Assembly (NCBI GenBank): GCA_019802505.1
Contig: JAFMOC010000299.1
Span: forward strand, 575,001 to 639,000
DNA length: 64,000 bases
Direction: 5' to 3'
Source: Corydoras sp. C115
Taxonomy: Eukaryota > Chordata > Actinopteri > Siluriformes > Callichthyidae
In this document: in pieces, positions 1 through 30,020 of the stretch
Position numbering within the stretch: position 1 is the first letter of the stretch
Layout of the letters: each line of letters opens with the position of its first letter
Made by a program: the position numbers and the translations under genes
The notes under the pieces: model-generated
Database searches by the model: none
Seen by the model: the letters and a program-made list of their open reading frames with translations, nothing else
What the model was told of the DNA's origin: nothing

Positions 1-196
1 ATATGGGGCAATTTGGAGAATTCAATTCACCTTTATCCCTGTGTTTGGACTGTGGGAGGAAACCGGAGAACCCGGAGGAAACCCACGTGGACACGGGGAG
101 AACATGGAAACTCCACCCAGATTGGGATTCGAACCGGGAATCCCCAGCGCTGAGAGGAGAACATGCTAAACCACTAAACCACCGTGCCGCCCCAAT
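1..196 (-). repeat. SINE-A, cut by window edge
   Basis: Central segment through the tRNA-like head. In reverse complement it shows the B box GGTTCGAATCC and A box TGGTTTAGTGG-like sequence, ending GGCGGCACGGTGG. Confidence 0.9.
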
Positions 197-205
197 CTAA
201 ATGTC

Positions 206-549
206 ATCCATCCATTATCTTCCGCTTTATCCTCTATTAGGGTTGTCGGGTGTTTCCTAATGCCCACCCAAGGGAGAACGTTTCAGGCGCTTGGCAGATA
301 CACCCAGGACAGGGGGGCAATTTATGACTGAACACACACTCACTCACACACACACTCTATATGGGGCAATTTGGAGAATTCAATTGACCTTGATCCATGT
401 TTTTGGACTGTGGGAGGAAATCGGAGAACCCGGAGGAAACCCACGTGGACACGGGGAGAACATGGAAACTCCACCCAGATTGGGATTTGAACCGGGAATC
501 CCTAGCGCTGAGAGGAGAACATGCTAAACCACTAAGCCACCGTGCTGCC
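206..549 (-). repeat. SINE-A, near full length
   Basis: From the (ATGG)n tail through the C-rich patch, (GT)n stretch and central segment to the head. It lies 10 bases from the previous copy, also minus: a tandem pair. Confidence 0.92.
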
Positions 550-564
550 ATATATATATATCAC

Positions 565-819
565 AGCGATAGATTGGTGTCCTGTCATAGGTGTCTGGTA
601 TCTGCACAGTGCCCGAAACGTCCTCTCTGGATGGAATAATATAAATATTAGTTGGGATGGCAGAGAAGTATTTAGGATCCAGGTTTGAATCCCGATCTGG
701 ATGGAGTTTCTCTCCATCCTCCCCGTGTCCATGTGGGTGTTCTCAAGGTTCTCCTGTTTTCTTTCACTGTCCAAAACCATGGATTCAAGTTGAAGCCATA
801 TATAGTATGTGTGAGTGTA

Positions 820-852
<33 letters not shown>

Positions 853-915
853 AGGGTTACATCGGCGTCCTGTCCTGGGTGTATCTGCCCAGCCCCTGAA
901 ACGTCCTCCCCAGGA
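565..915 (+). repeat. SINE-A, diverged plus copies
   Basis: A short tail-side fragment (565-640) is followed by an older copy with head remnants from about 655, (GT)n at 821-850 and the CTGGGTGTATCTGCCCAGC block. Mismatches are much denser than in neighbouring copies. Confidence 0.7.
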
Positions 916-1283
916 TAACTGAACCAATGGTGTCTGAGCGGTTTGCAATGAGCTGGAGATTAGTGCTTTTAATGCTGGTAATCCTTCACAGATGTTTGTG
1001 GGATGTCTGCGAGGAAAAGCCTTTCATGGATGGATTGTTTTTTATTACAGCGCCATCCTCAAACTCAGCGACCTCTTTAGAACAACCTGTTAGGACAGGT
1101 GGAGGGGACGGCTGGATGCTGCATCACGGTGTGTGTAAGGGGACGGAATAAAACACCTGGATTTAATTATTAAGCTCTACATAGAGCATTAAACAAAAAT
1201 GTTCCCGTCCTGCCGTGAGGTGTCCGGGTTCCCCGTCCCTGTGACATCACGTTAAAAAAAAAAAAAAAAGGACAACCTATAAC
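916..1283. other. no feature recognised
   Basis: Unique-looking zdhhc9 intron sequence; nothing recognised apart from a poly(A) run at 1255-1269. Confidence 0.5.
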
Positions 1284-1284
1284 T

Positions 1285-1380
1285 AGGGCTGCAACTAGCG
1301 ATTATTTTGATAATCGATTAATCGGTCGATATTATTTTTTTCGATTAATCGATGAATCGGATAAATAATTTTTTTCTCTC
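1285..1380 (+). mobile_element. hAT-type end, TAGGGCTGCAAC family
   Basis: TAGGGCTGCAACTAGCGATT followed by repeated ATCGATTAATCG motifs is the end of a widespread fish non-autonomous hAT-like element. The other end and a target duplication are not clear. Confidence 0.6.
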
Positions 1381-2035
1381 CATGTCTTTACATTTACATT
1401 TAGCCGACAAGGGGTGCGAACCTCAGTGTCGGGCGATTCAGTTCCATTCCTATTCTTCAGTTCAAAAGCTCTTTAAATTTAGTTGAAATTATGTGATTGA
1501 GATGAAACGATGATGTAAACAAACAGAACATTTATTTCAATCAATACTTTCAGGTTCCGTCCTGTATCAAATCTTTCTGCATCATTTTATATTTATATAT
1601 AAATAGGACTGCGCTAAATTAAAATGAGCAGCGTTCAGATCGCTGAGCTGCCCGGCTTTTTCTCACATAAAAAACATCCATCAATCAACAAATCATTCTA
1701 AATATATTCATATAAAAGTTTCCCATGGTGCATCAGCCTTTAATCCAAACTAAAATACAGACTTTACAGTCAGAGGGCATTTAGATTCTGCAAATCTTTA
1801 AAACTTCACCTTAAAAATAAAATCCATACTTCAGTCTTTTTAACTATATTGAACCAACATTCTCTACATTTTTAAAACCTAACCTTAAATATTAATTATA
1901 TATTTTTATATCAGTGTGATGTCATGACAAATGGCACCATGCCAGAGAACAACGGGAACTGGTTAACGAGCTCGCTGTACGGTGGCTGAGCGAATACGTA
2001 ATGCGATATGCAGTGCACTCGGGAGGGGGTGCCAA

Positions 2036-2142
2036 ATTATTATTTTTTTAAAATCGATTCTTGGGCATTTTGAATCGATTCCGAATCGCCTAGACTACGA
2101 ATCGCGATCCTTTGAAGAATCGTTTTTTTCAGCACCCCTAGT
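2036..2142 (-). mobile_element. hAT-type end, TAGGGGTGCTGAAAAAA family
   Basis: AATCGATTC-type repeats end at AGCACCCCTAG. This looks like the terminal part of a second non-autonomous hAT family. It could instead be the far end of the element starting at 1285, giving an 860-bp composite; the flanking 8-mers do not match. Confidence 0.45.
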
Positions 2143-2180
2143 ATATTGTCTGATTTGATCTGGAGCAGTGGTTAAGGGTA

Positions 2181-2262
2181 GGGCTGCAACAACGAATCGA
2201 TAAAATCGATAAAAATCGATGATGAAAAGTGTCGATAACGTATTTGGTTATCGATTCGTTCC
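2181..2262 (+). mobile_element. hAT-type end, TAGGGCTGCAAC family
   Basis: TAGGGCTGCAACAACGAATC followed by AAAATCGAT repeats. It is a diverged terminal fragment. Confidence 0.5.
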
Positions 2263-2798
2263 ACGATTTCCACGTTCCTCACGATGTGGTAACCGCTTAT
2301 GTCACCTGCAGGGCTGAAAACAACGCTGGAAAAAAAATAGCGGGTTGAACAGGATGAGGCGGAGTCTGCGAAACAAGTTGATAAATCGTACAAATGAAAC
2401 ACAGCCAACGCAGAAAAAAACGCTTACGTTTAAATCATCAAAACTGCAGGAACTTCACCGTCACACAAATAAAGAATCTAGCAAACTCAAGTAAAGAAGT
2501 GCATGTTGTTTAATAGTTGTACTGTTGTTATGAGCCGTAATTAGATCCAAAAAATATGTTTGGTATACCTCAGGGGCTTTTATAAGGATATAAACGGGGT
2601 GCGATCTGTTAAGTCGTTAAAGCGGAAGATAATGAATGAATGAATGAATGAATGTTAGACCAGGGCTTTGGGGGCGGGTCTATAGCCCCGGGTGTTTTGT
2701 CAGTTGCCCCGGATCAAATGAGGAGCTTTCTCTGCAGCCTCTCCTCCAGCAGCGGGACCGAACGATGGAGTCACCGTCAGCTGTGTGTGTTTCTAAGC

Positions 2799-2839
<41 letters not shown>

Positions 2840-3302
2840 GAGACGGATATTTTTTGCCAGTATCGGGAGTAAAGTTACCGTAATAACTGTATGTTGTCTG
2901 TAAAGAGCAGCTTCTCAGCTTTCAGAAACCGCCAGAATTTTTCCGAAGGCGCAAACTGTCTCAGAGTTACGGTAATTAAAGCAAAACCTCGTTAAAACTG
3001 TCTCATCTGCGACCGACTCGTAAAACAGCTCAGGTTCCTTTATTCAAACATTTACATCATTTATTAGAACTGAATGTGCTGCCCCCTGCTGACAGACAGA
3101 TTTCATATTATTTAATTTTATCCAATATAACTAATTAATGATGAAACAAAATGAATGTTTTTCAACAACAGTTTGAAAAATGGATAAATACTCCCATGAA
3201 AGGGCACTTTTTAAAGAGGACAGAGGGGCAATAAGGGATCTGGGCTAATGCCCCTGATGTTTCTAAACCCTAAAAATGCCCCTGATGTTAGATTACACAT
3301 TA
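2263..3302. other. intron sequence with (GT)n
   Basis: zdhhc9 upstream intron. Apart from (GT)n at 2801-2837 and an ATGA/AATG run at 2632-2654 nothing is recognised. Confidence 0.5.
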
Positions 3303-3303
3303 C

Positions 3304-3382
3304 TAGGGCAGCAACTAACGATTATTTTGATAATCGATTAATCGGTCGATTTAAAAAAAAAATCAATTAATTAATTAATTAG
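3304..3382 (+). mobile_element. hAT-type end, TAGGGCAGCAAC
   Basis: The sequence TAGGGCAGCAACTAACGATT with TAATCGATTAATCGGTCGAT stops where a SINE-A head begins, so the SINE probably inserted into or truncated it. Confidence 0.55.
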
Positions 3383-3832
3383 TGGTGGCTTAGTGGTTTA
3401 GCATGTTCTCCTCTCAGCGTTAGGGATTCCCGGTTCGAATCCCCATCTGAGTGGAGTTTCCATGTTCTCCCCGTGTCTATGTGGGTTTCCTCCGTGTTCT
3501 CCGGTTTCCTCCCACAGTCCAAAAACATGGATCAAGGTCAATTGAGTCCCCAAATTGCCCCATATAGAGTGTGTGTGAGTGTGTGAGTGTTCAGTGATAG
3601 ATTGGTGTCCTGTGTATCTGCCCAGCGCCCGAGATGTTCCCCATGCCCATCCAGGAGAGAACGTTTTGGAGGCTGGGCAGATACACCCAGGACAGGGGGG
3701 CAATCTATCACTGAACACACACTCACTCACACACACACACTCTATATGGGGCAATTTGGAGAATTCAATTGACCTAGTCCTTAGTGCTGAGAGGAGAACA
3801 TGCCAACCTCTAAGCCACTGTGCCACCCTACA
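3383..3832. repeat. SINE-A tail-to-tail fusion (+ then -)
   Basis: A plus copy runs from its head at 3383 to about 3638, then switches without its tail into a minus copy reaching the head at about 3832. The arms face each other as an inverted repeat. Confidence 0.85.
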
Positions 3833-3884
3833 AGCAAACTCATCACTCCATTACTCATTTCTCTCCTTTGGCTCCCTGCAGCCC

Positions 3885-3934
3885 GAGCGGCAGAATGGCT
3901 CAGTGGTTAGCATGTTCTCCTCTCAGCACTAGGG
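3885..3934 (+). repeat. SINE-A tRNA-like head fragment
   Basis: The fragment carries the A-box region GGCTCAGTGG and runs to ACTAGGGATTC, where it passes straight into the TCTCG-type minisatellite. Confidence 0.8.
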
Positions 3935-4385
3935 ATTCGTCGTCTCTTGTCTTGTCTTGTCGTCTTTCGTCTTGTTGTCTCTCGTCATGTCTTGTCGTGT
4001 CTCTCGTCTTGTCGTCTCTTGTGTCTCTCGTCTTGTCGTCTCTCGTCTAGTCGTCTCTCGTCTTGTCGTCTCTTTTCTTGTTGTCTCTTTTCTTGTCGTC
4101 TCTCGTCTTGTCGTTGTCTCTTGTGTCTCTCGTCTTGTCGTTGTCTCTTGTGTCTCTCGTCTTGTCGTCTCTTATGTCTCTTATCTTGTCGCCTCTCGTC
4201 TTGTCGTGTCTCTTGTCTTGTCGTGTCTCTCGTCTTGTCGTCTCTTGTGTCTCTCGTCTTGTCGTCTCTTATCTTGTCGTGTCTCTCGTCTTGTCGTCTC
4301 TTTTGTCTCTCGTCTTGTCGTCTCTTATCTTGTCGCCTCTCGTCTTGTCGTCTCTCGTCTTGTCGTGTCTCTCGTCTTGTCGTCT
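3935..4385. repeat. minisatellite of CTCGTCTTGTCGT-like units
   Basis: About 450 bases of degenerate repeats built from TCTCG, TCTTG and TCGTC words, with pyrimidine-rich plus strand. It ends 147 bases upstream of a zdhhc9 exon and is bracketed by inverted SINE-A heads. Open frames through it are artefacts. Confidence 0.92.
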
Positions 4386-4467
4386 TGGGGTGGAATGGTA
4401 TTCAAACCGGGAATGCTCAGTGCTGAGAGGAGAACATACCAACCACTTAGCCCCCAAGCCACCCCTG
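4386..4467 (-). repeat. SINE-A tRNA-like head fragment
   Basis: Reverse-complement head (CAAACCGGGAATGCTCAGTG and on to CCAAGCCACCCC), mirror-image to the fragment at 3885. It ends 65 bases before the exon at 4532. Confidence 0.8.
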
Positions 4468-4531
4468 TGTAATAATAAAAATAATAATAATAATGATAAC
4501 ACTTTAACCCTTTGTGTTTTAATGCTTGCAG

Positions 4532-24990
<20,459 letters not shown>

Positions 24991-25497
24991 CTCCGCGACG
25001 GTTCCGGTTCCCCCGAACGGTCCAACGAGACTCAGAGCTGCATCTACTCACCCCACAGTTCCCATGCCGAGGTCAGAGGGTTCTGGAACCTCTGCAGGAA
25101 CCGTAACATTTTGTCCTAAATGCTGCATGGCGAGCAAAAAAAAAAACACCACCACACCGAAGGAGAACTAACGAACACCGTTAATTTGCTAAAAACCTGT
25201 CTGTAAGTCCGAGTTTGCTTTTAATTTGACATTGAGACATTTAATTGAGACGTCCCGGTTTCGGACATCCACCCGTGCTTACCCCGCATGCCTGGCAGCA
25301 TGGCCCACATCGGTTCCTCGTTCCGGTCGGATGGTCAGTGTGATGCTTCCTTTCGAAATGCGATTAACGGACGAGCGGGACCCGCGGAGCAACCGGGTTC
25401 CAAAACATGTCCTCGGCCTTTGGAGAAGAGACCCGTCTCACTGACACATACGCCCACAAGTAATATGTATAAATGTGTTCTGCTATAACTCACAGAC

Positions 25498-25545
<48 letters not shown>

Positions 25546-25700
25546 GGACGGAACATGGGCCTGTTGTTGACAGACGGTGATAACAGTGCCTTATTCGCAG
25601 AACGAGAACGAGGCCGTTATCCAAATAAGTATTACGATCCAGAAAATCAAGCCATGCTGTAAATGTACATAGTTAAAACATCGGAGTTCCAATGCCAGTG
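24991..25700 (+). other. probable zdhhc9 3' untranslated region
   Basis: This is sequence after the zdhhc9 stop, free of SINE-A until 25866 and relatively GC-rich in its first 450 bases. It contains a (GT)n run at 25500-25543. I found no canonical AATAAA, so the end is a guess. Confidence 0.45.
25500..25543. repeat. (GT)n microsatellite
   Basis: About 44 bases of GT in the probable zdhhc9 3' UTR, with no SINE around it. Confidence 0.95.
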
Positions 25701-25865
25701 GAACGAATGAGGAACCGCCTGGAGAACGTAAAGCAGGGAGGTGGAACGGCATGAATGGCTCTCTGTTTTTAAGTGACTCTGACTCTCATCACCTTTGGAC
25801 TCCACCCGTCCTCCTCACGCATTGGAACCCCGACCCTCCGAACGCCGACCCTCTGAACCCCGATG

Positions 25866-26200
25866 GAGCGTTGAGCTTTAGCATGTTCTCTGCTCAGCAC
25901 TAGGGATTCCCGGTTACAATCCCAATCTTCCATGTTCCATGAGTTTCCATGTTCTCCCCGTGTCCACGTGGGTTTCCTCCGGGTTCTCCGGTTTCCTCCC
26001 ATAGTACAAAAACATGGATTCAAGGTTAATTGAGTTCTCCAAATTGCCCCATATAGAGAGTGTGTGTGTGAGGTGAGTGTGTGTCCAGTGATGGATTGTC
26101 CAGCGCCTGAAACGTTCTCTGCTGGATGGGCATGGGGAACCCCCCCCCCGCAACCCTAATAGAGGATAAAGCAGAAGATGATGGATGGATGGATGGATGG
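25866..26200 (+). repeat. SINE-A, A box eroded
   Basis: The head starts GTTGAGCTTTAGCATG; the rest through (ATGG)n is present, with a small core deletion near 25930. Confidence 0.88.
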
Positions 26201-26398
26201 AATCCTCTTCCTGACTAAGCAGCATCCTGATGGAGGTCACTGATGGAGGATTAGAGGATGACCCACCCACACTGTGCAGATGACCCGGAACATCTACAAG
26301 GTGGAGCATTAAGATGGATTCAGAATTATGGAAATGTACTGCTGTCTCTGAACCAGCACCACCACTCTATAAGATCAGTGTCTCTGCAGCATTGACAA

Positions 26399-26591
26399 TC
26401 GGCAGCATGGTGGCTTAGTGGTTTAGCATGTCCTCCTCTCAGCGCTAGGGATTCCCGGTTCGAGTCCCCATCTGGGTGGAGTTTGCATGTTCTCCCCGTG
26501 TCCGCGTGGGTTTCCTCCGGGTTCTCCGATTTCCTCCCATGGTCCAAAAACATGGATTAAGGTGAATTTAACTCTCCAAATTGCCCCATAT

Positions 26592-26625
<34 letters not shown>

Positions 26626-26770
26626 TGAGTGTGTGTCCAGTGATAGATTGGCGTCCTGTCCTGGGTGTATCTGCCCAGAGCCCCAAACGTTCTCCCCTGG
26701 ATGGGCATGGGGAACCCCCCGCGATCCTAATAGAGGATAAAGCGGAGGATAATGGATGTATGGATGGATT
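26399..26770 (+). repeat. SINE-A, full length
   Basis: GGCAGCATGGTGGCTTAGTG to GATAATGGATGTATGGATGG, with an intact B box, (GT)n of about 26 and an ATGG tail. Confidence 0.93.
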
Positions 26771-26853
26771 ATTATAATGGTGCTGCCATCATGTGGTCAG
26801 GCAGAATTACATTTGAAAGTTATTTATTAATTTTATTTATTTGTTCTGACAGA

Positions 26854-27222
26854 AGGGTGGCACGGTGGCTTAGTGGTTTATCATGTTCTCCTCTCAGCGC
26901 TAAGGATTCCTGGTTCGAATCCCCAGCTGGGTGGAGTTTGCATGTTCTCCCCGTTTCTGCGTGGGTTTCCTCCGGGTTCTCCGGTTTCCTCCCACAGCCC
27001 AAAAACATGGATCAAGTGAATTGAATTCTCTAAATTGCCCCATATAGAGTGTGTTTGTGTGTGAGTGTGTGCGTCCAGTGATAGATTGGCATCCTGTCCT
27101 GGGTGTATCTGCCCAACGCCCGAGATGTTCTCCCCTGGATGGGCATGGGGAACACCGCTGCCCCCCCCCCACGACCCTAATAGATGATAAAGCAGAAGAT
27201 AATGGATGTGGATGGATGTTTT
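26854..27222 (+). repeat. SINE-A, full length
   Basis: GGGTGGCACGGTGGCTTAGT to AATGGATGTGGATGG. Together with the previous copy it forms a plus-plus pair. Confidence 0.93.
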
Positions 27223-27429
27223 TGTGGGGTTGGTTAATGTAACACACACTTTCATGCCTGTTACACATTCACTTGTAGTAAACATTTATTTTACAATAGA
27301 AAGGACAGAAACATTACAGAAAGCAAGACGACGACATCAAAAACAAGAAAAAAACATGGAAAAATATACATGAAAGGAATCGTACATGAAGGGACGAGTT
27401 ATACAGACAAATAAAATACGCTGTCCTCA

Positions 27430-28015
27430 GGTCTCAATGTGACACCCACCGCCTGGCCAGAGTGCCATTGGTTCTCATCTTGTATGGACGATGGAGACGT
27501 GGACCACTGCACAAAGTCCCCTCCAGCATGTCTCCTCCAGCACGTCCCAGAGACTCTCAGTGGGGTTCATCTGTGAGATTGATATCGATGCTCCCTGAAC
27601 CACTCGCTCACAATTTTACGGATTCTGTCCGTATCATCAGAGAAGAACCGATCCGTCGATGGAAGAACCTAGTGGTTCTGTAGATTCAGGTCAGCTGACC
27701 TCATTCGTTGGACCTGACTGACCGCTAGGTCGTAGCTCGGGGCTGTACGGAAGGCACTGGGCATGATGAGTGTCTCACCTCAGCCTCCTCTCTTCTTACC
27801 CTGATGCCCCATCACTCTGGAACAGGGTTCATCTGGACTCATCAGACCACATGACCTCCTTCATATTGCCCCAGAGTCCAATCTTTCTGCTCTATACCAA
27901 ACCGAAGGCGGTTAACGTCACTGACAGGTGGTTTTCTTCGTCCTGTTTAGTCCCAATGACCCATCTTGTCTATGTTGACCCCAGATGGTGACCCATGGGG
28001 TATCTTCATAACACA
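27430..28015 (-). mobile_element. Tc1-like transposase remnant
   Basis: The reverse complement contains a decayed DDE transposase: near the right the WSDESRW-type block is recognisable around the plus-strand words CATCTGGACTCATCAGACCA, and nearer the left MNPTESLWDVLEE matches the Tc1 PDxNPIExLWDVL block. Frames are broken by stops; no intact ORF. Confidence 0.6.
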
Positions 28016-28080
28016 GTATAAAATATTTGAAAGAAAATAATAATATAATATTACTGTGCATTTAGGATAAATGTTTTATA

Positions 28081-28694
28081 CGAGGGTTCGAACTTAAATA
28101 GTGGCGACTATTTATTCACAGCCGATACAAAAGTTCCATGTTTGCACCCGTTACTGTCCTTCAAAGTCGTCCCCGGCGTTGTGTGGAACCCGTCGCCAGC
28201 GATGTGGAAGGCGTGGTATACCGTTAGCAGAGCCTGTTCTGTTGATGGAGCGGTCTACGGCCTGTCCACTCTCTGGAACACTTCTGAAGCCAATGCCACC
28301 AAGTGGTTCCTTCATCTTCGGAATTAAATCAAAGTCACAAGGACTTCTGTCCGGGGCGTGTGGTGGAGTATGGTGGAGTATGGTAGAGTATGGTAGAGTA
28401 TGGTGGAGTGTGATGGAGTATGGTGGAGTGTGATGGAGTATGGTGGATGGTACTGGATGGATGGCATTGGCTTCGGAAGTGTTCCAGAGAGTGGACAGGC
28501 CGTAGACCGCTCCATTCGCACCATCAACAGAACAGGTTCTGCTGATGGTGTACCACGCCTTCCACATCTCTGGCGACGGGTTCCACACAACGCCGGGGAC
28601 GACTTTGAAGAACAGTAACGGGTGCAAACTTGGAACTCTTTTGTATCGGCTGTGAATAAATAGTCGCCACTATTTAAGTTCCAACCCTCATATA
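28081..28694. mobile_element. palindromic mariner-like fragment (fold-back)
   Basis: Two inverted arms (28081-28340 and 28450-28692) carry the same terminal repeat (GGGTTCGAACTTAAATAGTG on the left, its mirror at the right end) and the same C-terminal mariner transposase block (SPCDFDLIPKMKEPLGG and AVDRSI read on the minus strand in the left arm). The 110-base centre is a TGGTGGAGTA decamer repeat. Neither arm contains the full transposase. Confidence 0.82.
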
Positions 28695-28870
28695 TACACA
28701 TATATATATATATATATACACACATGTATGTGTCTAACGTGGTAAGCTGCACTTATAGATTTTTACACAATTTTTAAATTGCAAATAAGTTTAAATTATA
28801 TGGTTTAACCCTAAAGTACACTGTCTGTTTCTTCGTCCACTAAAAATCAAAATCATACTCAGTTTGTTTA

Positions 28871-29214
28871 TTCATTCATTCATCCATTATCTTCTGCTTT
28901 TATCCTCTATTAGGGTCGCGGGGGGGTTCCTCATGCCCATCCAGGGGAGAACGTTTCGGGCGCTGGGCAGATACACCCAGGACAGGGCGCCAATCCATCA
29001 TTGGACACACTCACTCACACACACACACACTCTACATGGGGCAATTTGGAGAACTCAATTGACTTGATCCATGTTTTTGGACTGTGGGAGGAAACCGGAG
29101 AACCCGGAGGAAACCCACACGGACACGGGGAGAACATGGAAACTCCACCCAGATTGGGATTTGAACCGGGAATCCCTAGCACTGAGGGGAGAACGTGCTA
29201 AACACCGTGCCGCC
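28871..29214 (-). repeat. SINE-A, near full length
   Basis: Tail CATTCATCCATTATCTTC to head CACCGTGCCGCCC, with a 15-base deletion in the head (GTGCTAAACACCG). Confidence 0.9.
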
Positions 29215-29401
29215 CTGTTTGTTTATATAAAACCTTTTTAAAGCCTTATTTAAGACCGACCCGCTGCACTATAGAGGCAAAAGTATTGGGACACTAACAC
29301 ATTACACTCTATGCAAATTGTATGACGTCATAAAATAAATAGCTTTCAGTCTTCGGGAAAGGCGGGTGACATTCATAATGCTTTATAACCATGGTGTTAA
29401 T

Positions 29402-29640
29402 TCATCCATCCATTATCTTCCGCTTTATCCTCTATTAGGGTCACGGGACGCTGGGCAGATACACACCCAGGACAGGACACCAATCTATCACTGGACACAC
29501 ACTCACTCACACACCCACACTCTATATGGGGAGATTACCGTGGAATTTTAACGTGTGTCTGTGAGAACTGTGTGGATGTATGTTCTCCCCTGAATAGACA
29601 TGGGGAACCCCACTCGCATAGGGTTAGGTGGACGAAGATG
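29402..29640. repeat. SINE-A minus fragment plus old plus fragment
   Basis: Minus piece 29402-29531 lacks the C patch. A diverged plus piece (GTTCTCCCCTGAATAGACAT) follows at 29578. Confidence 0.75.
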
Positions 29641-29802
29641 TGATGTAATTAAAAGGTGTGTCCCAACAGTTTTGTCCTTATAGTGTGATGTTTCTGTAGA
29701 AGTCTATCAGACGTTGACAGGACACATTCGTACGCTTTGGTTACAGCAGTGAGGGTGAGGTGTAATTTGGGGGTGGGGGGGTAACAGTTCTCCAGCAGTG
29801 AT

Positions 29803-30020
29803 TCAGTGCTCTCTGGATTCGTCCTCCACCGTTAAGTCCTGCAGCTTCTCCTGAACGTCATCCAGCCCCGTTTCTCGGTTGGGTTCTTCGTTTTGGGAGC
29901 TGGACGGCGCATCTTCGTGCCCGTTGGTCAGGTTTTCTGTGCTCTCATAGCAGCCAGAGTCGCGTGGCATGTCTTCCTTCCCCTCGGCCTGTCCCGTCTC
30001 TTCGTCCGACTCTCCCTCCG
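29803..30020 (-). CDS. sash3: sash3 exon 8: acidic C-terminus and stop
   Basis: After TTCTGCAG the exon reads EGESDEETGQAEGKEDM, PRDSGCYESTENL and ends LTVEDESREH with TGA at 29805-29803. PRDSGC(Y/F)E is shared with human SASH3, as is a terminal LQxL motif. Confidence 0.93.

Noticed and set aside
1..4531. Search for the N-terminal exons of zdhhc9
   Set aside because: No sequence encoding the expected start (basic N-terminus and first membrane helix) was found; they are presumed to lie left of the window.
28151..28752. Open frames of 142-158 residues on the minus strand
   Set aside because: They cross the palindromic mariner remnant; only the C-terminal transposase block is recognisable and the rest is antisense of the other arm or decamer repeat.
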